Of a stretch of DNA of 64,000 nucleotides, positions 26,840 through 36,563 are shown one piece after another (within the stretch, counting starts at the first letter, position 1; each line of letters starts with the position of its first letter). Origin of the DNA: Microbacterium sp. LWH7-1.2 (lineage in GTDB: Bacteria > Actinomycetota > Actinomycetes > Actinomycetales > Microbacteriaceae); assembly GCF_038397755.1 (NCBI RefSeq), contig NZ_CP151637.1:3534001-3598000 (forward strand), given 5' to 3'. The notes beneath the pieces were generated by a model. It ran no database searches. It worked only from the letters and a program-made list of their open reading frames with translations, and had not been told where the DNA came from. Made by a program: the position numbers and the translations under genes.

Positions 26840-29454
26840 GAGATCCCCCGCTCTCCTCGTTCGATCACCCGCGTGGTTCCGGGTGCGAGCTCGTATGTTC
26901 CGATCGAACCGTCCGGCCCGTGCACACTCATTGTGACCCCTCGCGTCCCCGCCCGAAGACGCGCCCGCACGAGTTCTCCGCCGGCCCATTCCACATCGAC
27001 CGACACGCCGCCACGGGAACGGATGCCGCGCACCCGGCCGTCCGGCCACTCCGAGGGCAGCGCGGGCAGCAGCCGCAGCGTGATGCGGGCCGGCTCGGCG
27101 CCGGACGCGGCAGGCTCGTCGAACGACTGCACGAGGGCCTCGGCGATGGCCGCGGTCACGCCGAGGTTGCCGTCGATCTGGTACGGCGGGTGCGCGCTGA
27201 AGAGGTTCGGGTAGACGCCTCCGCGGTGCGCCTCCGAGCTCTCCTCGGCCGGACGCAGCGCGAGCCGCAGCTGCGCGTGCACGGCCGCGCCGTCGCCCAG
27301 GCGGGCCTGCATGGCGGCGCGCCACGCGAGCGCCCAGCCCGTCGACTCCGGACCGCGCAGACGGATGGACTCGGATGCCGCGCGCGCGAGGCCGGGCGTC
27401 GCCTCCGGGGTGATCTGCGCCAGCGGGAACAAGCCCACGAGGTGCGAGAGGTGGCGGTGGAGGGGCTCCGCCTCGACGCGCTCGCGATCCCACTCGAGCA
27501 GGTCGCCGCGCGCCGAGACCTGGGGATCGGGGAGGGCGTCTGTGAGCTGGGTGAGTTCCGAGATCCACGGCTCGTCGAGCTCGAGCACGTCTGCGGCCGC
27601 GCGGCAGACGGCGGCCAGCTCGCGCAGCAGGGCGACGTCCATGGTCGCCGACACCGCGACGCCGCGCTCGCGCCCTTCGTCGTCCAGGTAGCGGTTCTCG
27701 GGCGATGTCGAAGGGCTCGTCCAGGCGCGCTCGCCGTCGGTCTGGATCCACGACCGCGCGAACTCCGCTGCCGACGCCAGCACCGGCCAGGCCTCGTCGC
27801 GCAGGTACGAGCGGTCGCGGCCGAACGCGTAGTGCTCCCACAGGTGCAGCGCGAGCCAGACGCCCCCGAGCGACCAGTTCGCCCACGCCGGGTCGCCGTG
27901 ACCGGCGCCGACGGGTGCGGCGAACGCCCAGGCGTCCGAGTTGTGGTGCGCGACCCAGCCGTTCGCACCGTACAGCTCGCGGGCGACCACCGGGCCCGTG
28001 GTCTCGGAGAGCCGCCGGGTGAACCGCAGCAGCGGCTCGTGACACTCGGCGAGGTCGGTCGTCTCGGCGGGCCAGTATGCCATCTGCGTGTTGATGTTGA
28101 GGGTGTAGGCGCTCGACCAGGCACCGGGGAGCTCCGCGTTCCACAGCCCCTGGAGAGTGACCGGCAGCCCGCCCGGCTGCGACGACGCGATCAGCAGGTA
28201 CCGGCCGTAGTGGAACATGAGGGCCGCGAGAGCGGGGTCGTCACGCTCCTGCGCGCGGTGGACGCGAGCCACGGTGTCGAGCGCCTCGACGTCGTCCGCC
28301 GGCGGCAGTTCCAGTGCGCAGCGCGCGTAGAGCTCGCCGTGCGCCGCTTCGTGGGTGCTGCGCAGATCGGCGGCGGTCGCGTGGACATCGAAGGAGCCGC
28401 GGATGCCGCGCAGCAGCGCTGCCGCGTGGCCGAGCGCATCGCGGGCATCGGCCGGGTCGCCGGGCAGCGAGGGCGCGGTGGCGGTGGCGACCGCGAAGAG
28501 GTGCGTCGTCGCGGGGGCGCCGACCAGCGCGCCGTCGACGACCTCGGAGGAGCCGCGGGCCTGCACCACGATCGCGCCGTGGCGGCCGTGCTTCCCGTCG
28601 TAGCGGATGGGCTCGGCGGGATCCTCATGAGCCGGAGCGACGTCGACAGGAAGCCACCACTCGGTGGCGAGGTCGCCGCCTGCCGAGCGCGGCACCGAGC
28701 GCGGGCGCAGCAGCGAACCGACCACGAGGCGCACCCGCACCGGCTCGCTCGCCGTGACCTCGTGCATGAGCGCGCCGGTCACCAGGTCCGCCCAGGTGCG
28801 GTGACGCACGTCCACGCCGTCGATCGTGTACTCGTGCGTCGCGACGCCGGTGGAGAGGTCCAGACGCCGCCCGTAAACCCGAGGCGTTTCGACTCGCTCG
28901 TTCCTCGCTCGCTCAACGACCGAAGAAGGTTCTCGCCCGTTCCTCGCTCGCTCAACGACCGAAGGTTCTCGCTCGTTCCTCGCTCGCTCAACGACCGGAG
29001 ACGGTTCTCGCTCGTTGAGCGGTTCAGCGCCGGCGAGCGAGTCGGAACGCCCCGGCACCGGCTGCGACCCCGGGGCGGCAGCATCCGTCTCCACCGTCAG
29101 GTCGACCCAGCCCAGCGGGAGGTAGGCCTGCACCCAGGGCGCCTGCATGCGCTTCAGAAGCTCTTCGGCGGCGTCCGGATCGTCGGCGTCGATGGCGGCT
29201 CGTACCGCGGCCAGCGCTTCGGGCCCGCGGTCGGCGACGCCCTCGAGCGGGTCCGCGCCGGCATGGCCCGACCAGGCCGTGATGTCGTTCAGCCACAGCC
29301 GTTCGCCGCCGGAAAGCCCCGCGCACATCGCGCCCCGCGCTCCGTTGCCGACCGGGTACGCCTCGAGCCACCGTGACGCGGGCGACGAGGCGCGCAGGGC
29401 GTGGAGAGCCTCGGAAGGGGCCTGGGGGGTCGCATCATCGCGGCGCGTGGACAT
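26833..29454 (-). CDS. GH95 alpha-L-fucosidase-family glycoside hydrolase
   Basis: Inverting hydrolase family best known for 1,2-alpha-L-fucosidases acting on fucosylated glycans including xyloglucan; some members are alpha-L-galactosidases. 873 residues from the ATG at 29454, cytosolic. Family motifs are [12 protein letters not shown] and [11 protein letters not shown] at the N-terminus, [13 protein letters not shown] in the barrel, the SPENRY block with Glu586 as likely general acid, and [20 protein letters not shown] with Asp761. The count is close to that of characterised members (566/766 in the bifidobacterial enzyme). About residues 134-190 are a foreign-looking repeat with [12 protein letters not shown] units. 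The start is nearly leaderless: TATACT lies 12 nt upstream. Confidence 0.88.
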   Translation of the reverse strand: MSTRRDDATPQAPSEALHALRASSPASRWLEAYPVGNGARGAMCAGLSGGERLWLNDITAWSGHAGADPLEGVADRGPEALAAVRAAIDADDPDAAEELLKRMQAPWVQAYLPLGWVDLTVETDAAAPGSQPVPGRSDSLAGAEPLNEREPSPVVERARNEREPSVVERARNGREPSSVVERARNERVETPRVYGRRLDLSTGVATHEYTIDGVDVRHRTWADLVTGALMHEVTASEPVRVRLVVGSLLRPRSVPRSAGGDLATEWWLPVDVAPAHEDPAEPIRYDGKHGRHGAIVVQARGSSEVVDGALVGAPATTHLFAVATATAPSLPGDPADARDALGHAAALLRGIRGSFDVHATAADLRSTHEAAHGELYARCALELPPADDVEALDTVARVHRAQERDDPALAALMFHYGRYLLIASSQPGGLPVTLQGLWNAELPGAWSSAYTLNINTQMAYWPAETTDLAECHEPLLRFTRRLSETTGPVVARELYGANGWVAHHNSDAWAFAAPVGAGHGDPAWANWSLGGVWLALHLWEHYAFGRDRSYLRDEAWPVLASAAEFARSWIQTDGERAWTSPSTSPENRYLDDEGRERGVAVSATMDVALLRELAAVCRAAADVLELDEPWISELTQLTDALPDPQVSARGDLLEWDRERVEAEPLHRHLSHLVGLFPLAQITPEATPGLARAASESIRLRGPESTGWALAWRAAMQARLGDGAAVHAQLRLALRPAEESSEAHRGGVYPNLFSAHPPYQIDGNLGVTAAIAEALVQSFDEPAASGAEPARITLRLLPALPSEWPDGRVRGIRSRGGVSVDVEWAGGELVRARLRAGTRGVTMSVHGPDGSIGTYELAPGTTRVIERGERGISW
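28883..29051. repeat. Interspersed repeat cluster inside the GH95 coding sequence
   Basis: Three copies of CGTTCCTCGCTCGCTCAACG begin at 28899, 28938 and 28974. An inverted relative (CGTTGAGCGG...GAGTCGGAACGCC) starts at 29013. Spacings of 39, 36 and 39 bp are all multiples of three, so the frame stays open and encodes [16 protein letters not shown] repeats. The cluster is bounded by GGCGTTTCGACT on the left and AGTCGGAACGCC on the right. These are the same terminal sequences as the intergenic array at 36564-36848. Confidence 0.85.
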
Positions 29455-29466
29455 CGTCACAGTCGT

Positions 29467-29498
29467 AGTATACCGTCTCAGTGTTGAAGCGCTTCGAA
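29467..29498. promoter_or_regulatory. Divergent promoter and operator for GH95 and GH42-GH31-GH3
   Basis: TATACT on the minus strand (29472-29467) is a good -10 box 12 nt before the GH95 ATG. The 14-bp palindrome TTGAAGCGCTTCGA (29484-29497) has the AAGCGCTT core of the class-B operators and sits upstream of that promoter. It would also lie near the start of the plus-strand transcript. The region agrees with control of both transcripts by regulator 2. Confidence 0.6.
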
Positions 29499-29569
29499 AG
29501 ATCGACGCCCTTCGCGCCCGCAATCCCATGACCGCCCTATCGAAACTCAGCGAAGAGGTTCTCCGCTCC

Positions 29570-31618
29570 ATGGCCACCATCCGCGACCCGCGCCGCGTCG
29601 ACGCGTTCTCCGAGATCACGCGCGACCTCGGCATCTGCTTCGGCGGTGACTACAACCCCGAGCAGTGGCCCCGCGAGGTGTGGCGCGAGGACGTCGAGCT
29701 CATGAACCGTGCCGGCGTCAACCTCGTCACGGTGGGTGTCTTCAGCTGGGCGCGCCTGGAGCCCACCCCCGGCGAGTACGACTTCGAATGGCTCGACGAG
29801 GTGCTCGACCTGTTGCACGGGCACGGGATCGCCGTGGATCTGGCCACGCCGACCGCGTCGCCGCCGCCGTGGCTCGGCATCCTTCACCCCGAGACCCTTC
29901 CGGTGAATCCCGACGGCGTCCGGCTCGCGGCGGGGTCGCGCAACCAGTTCACGCCGGCGTCGCGCGTGTACCGCGAGAAGGCCCTCGCGATCGCGACCGC
30001 CCTCGCCGAGCGCTACGCGGCGCACCCCGCGGTGCGGATGTGGCACATCGGCAACGAGTTCGGGCAGATCGACTTCGGCGACGAGGCGGCCCGCGAGTTC
30101 CGGCTGTGGTTGCGCGAGCGCTACGGCTCGATCGACGCGCTCAACGAGGCATGGGGCACGCTCGTGTGGTCGCAGCAGTACCGCGACTTCGACGAGATCG
30201 TGCCGCCGCGCCGCATGCCGTACCTCGTCAACCCGGCGCAGTCGCTGGACTTCCGCCGGTACACGTCGTGGGCGCTGCAGCGCGTGTTCGCCGAGCAGCG
30301 CGACGCCATCCGCGCGACCGGTGCGGCGCAGCCGGTCACGACGAACTTCATGGGCTTCGAGCCGCTCACCGACCTGTGGGAGTGGGCGGGCGATGTCGAC
30401 GTCGTCGCCGACGACCAGTACCCCGACCACGCCGCCACGACGTCGTCGTCCGACATCGCGCTCGTGCAGGACCTCATGCGCTCGCTCGGGCACGGCCGGC
30501 CGTGGGTGCTCATGGAGCAGGCGATGAGCGCGACCTCGTGGCGCCCGCACAACCTGCCCAAGAGCCGCGACCGCGCACGCCTCGACTCGCTGCAGGCCGT
30601 CGCACGCGGTGCCGACGCCATCTGCTTCTTCCAGTGGCGTCAGGCGCGCACCGGCGCCGAGCGCTTCCACTCCGCGATGCTGCCGCACGCCGGCGCCGAC
30701 TCCGAGGTGTTCGCGACCACGTGCGCGCTGGGCGCCGACCTGCGGCGACTGCGACCGGTGGTCGGCGGGCGGGTCGAGGCATCCGTCGCCCTGCTCTTCG
30801 ACTGGCCGTCGCGATGGGCCGCCGAAGAGCCGGGGCGCCCGACACAGCGCCTCGACACCCTCGGGCAGGTGCAGCGTTGGCACCGGGCGCTCTGGCGCCG
30901 CGGCATCGCGGTCGATCTCGTGCGTCCGGGCGCCGACCTGTCGGCGTACCGCACGGTGCTCGTGCCGCACACCTACATCGTCGAGACGGATGCTGCCGCC
31001 ACCCTCCGCGCGGCGGTCGAGCGCGGTGCGAGCCTCGTGGTCGGGCCGTTCTCCGGCGTCGCAGACGTGAACGCCGGCATCCTCGCCGGGCGCTCGCCGG
31101 TGCTGCTGCGCGATCTCCTCGGCGTGAGCGGCGAGGAGTGGGTCGGCCTTCCGGACGAGCCCACGCCCCTCGCGGTGGAGCAGTCCTGGGCGAGCGCGCC
31201 GGCTCGGGTCGAGGCATCCGTGCTGGGTGAGCGCCTGCGTACCGACGGCGCCGACGTGCTCGCGCGGTTCGGCACCGGCCACCTGCACGGCGCTCCTGCG
31301 ATCACCCGCCACCGCGCCGGCGCCGGCACGGCTTGGTACCTCGGCGCCGTCGTGTCGGACGACGCGCTCGCCGCCGTGCTCGACGACGCCCTCGACGCCG
31401 CCGGTGTCACGGGCGTCCTGCCCGACCGCGTGCTGCCCGACGACGTCGAGGCCGTGCAGCGCGGTGAGGCCCTCTTCCTCCTCAACCACGGCGAGGCGAC
31501 GCGGCACGTCACCGTGCCCGGACCTCGCCGGGATCTCCTGTCCGACGCGGACGTCGACGGGCGGCTCACGCTCGCCCCCGGCGCCGCCATGGTGCTCATC
31601 GAAAGGCACGCAGAGTGA
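29570..31618 (+). CDS. GH42 beta-galactosidase (second copy)
   Basis: Cytosolic beta-galactosidase, 682 residues from the ATG at 29570 ([13 protein letters not shown]) with GAAGAGG upstream; an ATG at 29528 has no such signal. [15 protein letters not shown] is the GH42 signature. Acid/base Glu163 is in WHIGNEFG and nucleophile Glu316 in [12 protein letters not shown]. It is related to but distinct from the GH42 at 10475. Its stop overlaps the GH31 GTG start. In xyloglucan breakdown this enzyme would remove galactose from L-type side chains, after GH95 removes fucose. Confidence 0.94.
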   Translation: MATIRDPRRVDAFSEITRDLGICFGGDYNPEQWPREVWREDVELMNRAGVNLVTVGVFSWARLEPTPGEYDFEWLDEVLDLLHGHGIAVDLATPTASPPPWLGILHPETLPVNPDGVRLAAGSRNQFTPASRVYREKALAIATALAERYAAHPAVRMWHIGNEFGQIDFGDEAAREFRLWLRERYGSIDALNEAWGTLVWSQQYRDFDEIVPPRRMPYLVNPAQSLDFRRYTSWALQRVFAEQRDAIRATGAAQPVTTNFMGFEPLTDLWEWAGDVDVVADDQYPDHAATTSSSDIALVQDLMRSLGHGRPWVLMEQAMSATSWRPHNLPKSRDRARLDSLQAVARGADAICFFQWRQARTGAERFHSAMLPHAGADSEVFATTCALGADLRRLRPVVGGRVEASVALLFDWPSRWAAEEPGRPTQRLDTLGQVQRWHRALWRRGIAVDLVRPGADLSAYRTVLVPHTYIVETDAAATLRAAVERGASLVVGPFSGVADVNAGILAGRSPVLLRDLLGVSGEEWVGLPDEPTPLAVEQSWASAPARVEASVLGERLRTDGADVLARFGTGHLHGAPAITRHRAGAGTAWYLGAVVSDDALAAVLDDALDAAGVTGVLPDRVLPDDVEAVQRGEALFLLNHGEATRHVTVPGPRRDLLSDADVDGRLTLAPGAAMVLIERHAE

Positions 31619-33993
31619 AGTTCACCGATGGCTACTGGCTCACCAGACCCGGCCTCGCCCCGCTGTACGCGGTCGAGGTCGACGACATCCGCGTCGACGA
31701 GGCGGCGGGCACGATGACCGTGTACGCCCCGACCGCCGCGATCCGCGACAGGGGCGACACCCTCAACCGCGCGATGCTCACCGTCACGTTCTCGGCGCCC
31801 GCGCCGGGCGTGGTCAAGGTGCGGGTCGAGCGTCACGCGGGCGCCGTGCATCGCGGGCCGGACTTCGAGGTCTTCGGCGCGGAGGGCTTCCGCCCGGGCG
31901 TCACGGTCGACGAGAACGAAGGCGTCCTCGATGCCGGTCCCGTCAAGGTGCGGGTCGCACGCGCGGCGGGCCAGTGGCGCGTCGACTTCATCGATGCCGA
32001 CGGGCGCGTGCTCACGAGCTCCCTCCCGCGGTCGATCGGGCACGTGACCGACACCACGGGCAAGAACGGCACCGCCGCCACAGCCGGGACGGCCGGCACC
32101 GCCGGCACCGCCGCGGGCGGCACGAAGCCCACGTGGGTGCACCAGCAGCTGAGCATCGAGCCGGGCGAGCGCGTCTACGGTCTCGGCGAGCGCTTCGGCG
32201 CGTTCGTCAAGAACGGCCAGGTCGTCGACACGTGGAACGCCGACGGCGGCACGTCGAGCGAGCAGGCGTACAAGAACGTGCCGTTCTACCTGACCTCTCG
32301 TGGCTATGGCGTCTTCGTCGACCACCCCGAGAACGTGTCGTTCGAGGTCGGCAGCGAGGTCAACTCGCGCGTGCAGTTCTCGGTGGGCGGCGAGTCCCTG
32401 GACTACTACGTCATCGGCGGCCCCGAACCCAAGGACGTGCTGCGTCGCTACACCGCGCTCACCGGCCGGCCGGCGCGCGTGCCGGCGTGGTCGTTCGGAC
32501 TGTGGCTCACGACATCCTTCACCGCCAGCTACGACGAAGACACCGTCAGCGCGTTCGTCGACGGCATGGCAGAGCGCGACATCCCGCTCTCGGTGTTCCA
32601 CTACGACTGCTTCTGGATGCGCGAGTTCCAGTGGAGCGACTTCGAGTGGGACTCCCGCGCATTCCATGACCCGGTGGGGCAGATCGCCCGCATGCACGAG
32701 CGCGACGTGCACGTGTCGCTGTGGATCAACCCCTACATCGCGCAGCGCTCGGCGCTGTTCCGCGAGGCGGCCGACAACGGCTACCTCCTCAAGCGCACCG
32801 ACGGCAGCGTGTGGCAGTGGGACATGTGGCAGGCGGGCATGGGGCTCGTGGATTTCACGAACCCGGATGCCGCGGACTGGTACGTCGAGAAGCTGCAGGG
32901 TCTGCTCGACCAGGGCGTCGACGCGTTCAAGACGGATTTCGGCGAGCGGATCCCGGTCGAGGGCGTCGTGTGGCACGACGGCTCCGACCCGCACCGCATG
33001 CACAACTACTACGCGAAGCTCTACAACGAGGTCGTGTTCCGCGCGCTCGAGCGGCACCACGGCGTCGGCGACGCCGTCGTGTTCGCCCGTTCCGCGACGG
33101 CCGGCTCGCAGCAGTTCCCCGTGCACTGGGGCGGCGACAACGACTCGACGTTCCTGTCGATGGCCGAGTCGCTGCGCGGCGGCCTCTCGCTCGCGATGTC
33201 GGGCTTCGGCTACTGGAGCCACGACATCGGCGGCTTCGAGGGCACCCCCGACCCTGGCCTGTTCAAGCGCTGGCTCGCCTTCGGCCTGCTGTCGTCGCAC
33301 TCGCGGCTGCACGGCTCGTCGTCGGTGCGCGTGCCGTGGGCGTTCGACGACGAGGCGGTCGACGTCGCCCGTGCGTTCACGAAGCTCAAGATGCGGCTCA
33401 TGCCGTACCTCGCGGGCGCGGCCGAGCAGGCGCATCGCTGCGGGACGCCGATGATGCGCCCGATGGCGCTCGAGTTCCCCGGGGACCGCTCGGGCTTCGA
33501 CGCCGACACCCAGTACATGCTGGGCGACGCCCTGCTGGTCGCGCCGGTCTTCACCGCCGACGGCAGCGTGGAGTACTACGTGCCCGAGGGGGAGTGGACC
33601 TCGCTCCTCGACGGATCCGTGGTCGACGGGCGCCGATGGGTCTCCGAGACCCACGGGTACGACTCCGTGCCGCTGCGGGTGCGCCCCGGAACGGTGCTCC
33701 CGTTCGGCGCCGACGACAGCCGCCCCGACTACGACTGGTCCGACGGCGTGACCCTGCGCTGCTTCGAGCTTCCCGACGGCTACGACCGCGAGACGCGGGT
33801 GCCGGGCCACGACGCCAGGGGGTCCATCGACGGCGTCGGCGCCACCACGTTCCGCGTGCGGCGTGAGGGCTCCATGATCATCGCGACGACGGACGACGCA
33901 CACGCCCCGTGGGCGCTGCAGGTGGGTGACCGGATCGCCCGCGCCGCAGCATCCGGAGAGATCCGTCTCGAGATCGAGGAGAACGCACGATGA
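31615..33993 (+). CDS. GH31 alpha-xylosidase (YicI-type)
   Basis: Removes alpha-1,6-linked xylose from xyloglucan oligosaccharides such as isoprimeverose units. 792 residues from a GTG overlapping the GH42 stop by 4 bp. The motif YDCFWMREFQWSDFEWD closely matches the xylose-selective pocket of E. coli YicI. Nucleophile Asp441 is in KTDFGERIP and acid/base Asp508 in HWGGDNDSTF. There is no signal peptide. Oddity: around residues 150-170 there is a low-complexity stretch of Gly-Thr-Ala repeats, encoded by GCCGGCACC-like 9-mers, in the N-terminal beta domain. Followed by GH3 with a 4-bp overlap. Confidence 0.93.
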   Translation: MKFTDGYWLTRPGLAPLYAVEVDDIRVDEAAGTMTVYAPTAAIRDRGDTLNRAMLTVTFSAPAPGVVKVRVERHAGAVHRGPDFEVFGAEGFRPGVTVDENEGVLDAGPVKVRVARAAGQWRVDFIDADGRVLTSSLPRSIGHVTDTTGKNGTAATAGTAGTAGTAAGGTKPTWVHQQLSIEPGERVYGLGERFGAFVKNGQVVDTWNADGGTSSEQAYKNVPFYLTSRGYGVFVDHPENVSFEVGSEVNSRVQFSVGGESLDYYVIGGPEPKDVLRRYTALTGRPARVPAWSFGLWLTTSFTASYDEDTVSAFVDGMAERDIPLSVFHYDCFWMREFQWSDFEWDSRAFHDPVGQIARMHERDVHVSLWINPYIAQRSALFREAADNGYLLKRTDGSVWQWDMWQAGMGLVDFTNPDAADWYVEKLQGLLDQGVDAFKTDFGERIPVEGVVWHDGSDPHRMHNYYAKLYNEVVFRALERHHGVGDAVVFARSATAGSQQFPVHWGGDNDSTFLSMAESLRGGLSLAMSGFGYWSHDIGGFEGTPDPGLFKRWLAFGLLSSHSRLHGSSSVRVPWAFDDEAVDVARAFTKLKMRLMPYLAGAAEQAHRCGTPMMRPMALEFPGDRSGFDADTQYMLGDALLVAPVFTADGSVEYYVPEGEWTSLLDGSVVDGRRWVSETHGYDSVPLRVRPGTVLPFGADDSRPDYDWSDGVTLRCFELPDGYDRETRVPGHDARGSIDGVGATTFRVRREGSMIIATTDDAHAPWALQVGDRIARAAASGEIRLEIEENAR

Positions 33994-36545
33994 GCGACAC
34001 GATCACGGATGCTGCGACCACGATGCCCGCGCAGGACCAGGCGCCGGGGCGGCCGTTGTTCCGGCAGGTCGACCAGCCGCTCGCCGCGCGCGCTCGCGAC
34101 CTCCTCAGCCGGCTGACGCCCGAGGAGCGCATCGCGATGCTGCACCAGGCGGCGCCGGCCGTCGAGCGTCTCGGGGTGTCCGCGTGGCACACCGGATGCG
34201 AGGCGCTGCACGGCGTCGCGTGGCTCGGGCGTGCGACGGTGTTCCCGCAGCCGGTGGGACTCGCCGCCACGTGGGACACCGACCTCGTGGAGAAGGTGGG
34301 CGAGGTCGCTGCGGTCGAGGTGCGCGCGAAGCGCGCCGAGAACCCGCGGGTGAGCCTCAACGTGTGGGCTCCGGTCGTCAACACGCTGCGCCACCCGGGC
34401 TGGGGGCGCAACGAGGAGGGCTACTCCGAGGACCCGCACGTGACCGCGGTCTTCGGCACCGCGTACTCGCGGGGCTTGCGCGGCGACCACCCGCGCGTGT
34501 GGCGCACCGTCCCCGCGCTCAAGCACTTCCTCGCCTACAACAACGAGACCGACCGCTCCACGACGTCGTCCGAGATGTCGCTGCGCACCCTCCACGAGGA
34601 GGAGCTTCCGGCCTTCCGCGGCGCGATCGAGGAGGGCGTCGCGGGCGGCATCATGCTGGCGTACAACCGCGTGAACGGCGTCCCCGCGCACACGCAGCCC
34701 GAGCTCGTCGAGGAGGCGCGGAGCTGGTCGGACGAGTCGATCGCGGTGGTGTCCGATGCCGGCGCCCCGTCCTTCCTCGTCACCACGCAGCGCTCCCAGC
34801 CCGATCACGTCCACGCCGCGGCAGCTCTGGTGACCTCGGGGCTCGACTCGTTCACCGACAACGACGCCGACGCGTCACCCACGATCGGCTACGTGACGGA
34901 GGCGCTCGCCGCCGGGCTGCTCACCGCGGACGACGTCGACCAGGCCGTGCTGCGGCTGCTCGAGCTGCGCATCCGCACCGGCGAGTTCGACGGCGACGCC
35001 GACCCGTACGGGGGGATCGGCGTCGACGCCATCGACGCGCCGGCGGCCCGTGAACTCGCCCGGGAGGCGGTGGCCCGCTCGGTCGTCGTGCTGCGGAACG
35101 ACGCCGGCGTGCTGCCGCTCTCCCGGGCGTCCCGCATCGCGGTCGTCGGGCCGCTCGCCGACCTCGTGCTCACGGACTGGTACGCGGGCACCCCGCCGTA
35201 CGCGGTCGGCATCGGCGCGGCCGCCGCCGAGCGCTTCGGCGAGGCTGAGGTCGTGACTGGCGCCGACACCATCGCGCTCCGGGCAACCTCGAACGGCCGC
35301 TACATCGTGTCGAGCGCTGACGGCTCCGTGGTCGAGGCGGCCGGCGACGCCGCCGAGGGCGACGCCCTGTTCGACGTGACCGACTGGGGCGACGGCATCC
35401 TGACCCTCCGATCCCACGCGAGCGGACTGCTGCTCACCGGAGGGAAGTGGCCCATGCGCGCCGACGCCGCGCGCGTCGGCGGGTGGGTGGTGCAGGAGAG
35501 CTACCGCAAGCACGTCCACGCGGACGGCACGTGGTCGCTGCTGCACCTCGGCTCGGGACGGTGGCTGCGCGTGTTCCGCGACTCGGGTCTGCTGGCGGCC
35601 GAGGCGGTCACGCTCGACGACGCCGAGCGCTTCGGTGTGCGTGTGGTGCGATCGGGCGCTGCGGCGGTCGCGGAGGCGGCCGCGCGCGCCGACGCCGTCG
35701 TCGTCGCGGTCGGCAACGACCCCCACCTCAACGGCCGCGAGACGGAGGACCGGCCGCACCTGCGCCTGCCCGCCGCGTGGGCCGAGGTGTGGCGCGCCGC
35801 GCGCGAGGCCAACCCGCGCGCCGTGCTGACGATCGTGTCGAGCTACCCCTACGTGCTCGACGACGTCGAGGCCGACACCGTCGTCTGGTCGAGCCACGGC
35901 GGCCAGGAGCTCGGCCACGGGGTTATCGACGTGCTCTCGGGCGACCGCGAGCCGTCGGGCCGCCTCTCTCAGAGCTGGCCGGCCACTGAGGAGCAGGCGG
36001 GCGATCTGTTCGACTACGACACACTCCGCCAGGGAGCGACCTACCGCCACCAGCCCGACGAACCTGCGTTCGCGTTCGGCCACGGCCTCACGTACACGTC
36101 CGTCGCCTACGAGTCGGTCTCGTTGACGGGTGCTGCGGTCCCCGCGCCCGCACCGACGCATCGGCACTCCGGCTTCGCGCCGCGGGCCGACGAGTCCGTG
36201 GTGGCCGCGGTGGTGCGGGTCCGCAACACCGGCGACCGCGACGCAGAGGAGCTCGTGCAGCTGTACGCGCTGCCGGCGGCGGATCTTCCGCTGCCCACAC
36301 CGCGCCGGCTGCTCGTGGCGTACCGCAGGGTGCGGCTCGCCCCCGGCGAGACCCGCGACGTGGAGCTGTCGTTCTCGTCCGCGCGCCTCGCGGTGTGGGA
36401 CGACGCCGTGCGTCTCCCCGGCGCTGTCGACGACTGGCTCCACCAGGGTGCGCTGCGGGTCCAGCCTGGGTCGTATGCCGTGGCCGCAGGCCCGTCGGCG
36501 TGGGACCTCCCCGTCTGGACTGACCTGGAGGTCACCACGGGCTGA
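33990..36545 (+). CDS. GH3 beta-glycosidase (beta-glucosidase/xylosidase) with inserted beta domain
   Basis: Retaining exo-hydrolase, cytosolic, 851 residues. The TIM-like domain contains WGRNEEGYSEDP and PALKHFLAYNN. The nucleophile is Asp256 in AVVSDAGAPSF. Then come the alpha/beta sandwich (ARSVVVLRNDAGVLPL) and a C-terminal fibronectin-III-like domain ending near residue 850. About residues 425-550 hold an extra beta-rich insert with TSNGRYIVSS, GDGILTLRSHASG and LLHLGSGRWLRVF. This looks like a fascin/beta-trefoil-type module where many GH3 enzymes carry PA14. It likely trims the glucan backbone once GH31 has removed xylose. It closes the operon, and a repeat array follows. Confidence 0.92.
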   Translation: MSDTITDAATTMPAQDQAPGRPLFRQVDQPLAARARDLLSRLTPEERIAMLHQAAPAVERLGVSAWHTGCEALHGVAWLGRATVFPQPVGLAATWDTDLVEKVGEVAAVEVRAKRAENPRVSLNVWAPVVNTLRHPGWGRNEEGYSEDPHVTAVFGTAYSRGLRGDHPRVWRTVPALKHFLAYNNETDRSTTSSEMSLRTLHEEELPAFRGAIEEGVAGGIMLAYNRVNGVPAHTQPELVEEARSWSDESIAVVSDAGAPSFLVTTQRSQPDHVHAAAALVTSGLDSFTDNDADASPTIGYVTEALAAGLLTADDVDQAVLRLLELRIRTGEFDGDADPYGGIGVDAIDAPAARELAREAVARSVVVLRNDAGVLPLSRASRIAVVGPLADLVLTDWYAGTPPYAVGIGAAAAERFGEAEVVTGADTIALRATSNGRYIVSSADGSVVEAAGDAAEGDALFDVTDWGDGILTLRSHASGLLLTGGKWPMRADAARVGGWVVQESYRKHVHADGTWSLLHLGSGRWLRVFRDSGLLAAEAVTLDDAERFGVRVVRSGAAAVAEAAARADAVVVAVGNDPHLNGRETEDRPHLRLPAAWAEVWRAAREANPRAVLTIVSSYPYVLDDVEADTVVWSSHGGQELGHGVIDVLSGDREPSGRLSQSWPATEEQAGDLFDYDTLRQGATYRHQPDEPAFAFGHGLTYTSVAYESVSLTGAAVPAPAPTHRHSGFAPRADESVVAAVVRVRNTGDRDAEELVQLYALPAADLPLPTPRRLLVAYRRVRLAPGETRDVELSFSSARLAVWDDAVRLPGAVDDWLHQGALRVQPGSYAVAAGPSAWDLPVWTDLEVTTG

Positions 36546-36563
36546 GGTCGCCGGGACGCTCGG

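Noticed and set aside
28883..29051. Regular repeats in GH95 and at 36.6 kb as a CRISPR array
   Set aside because: There are no unique spacers: the sequence between repeats is itself repetitive. Units are inverted as well as direct, and no cas genes are nearby.
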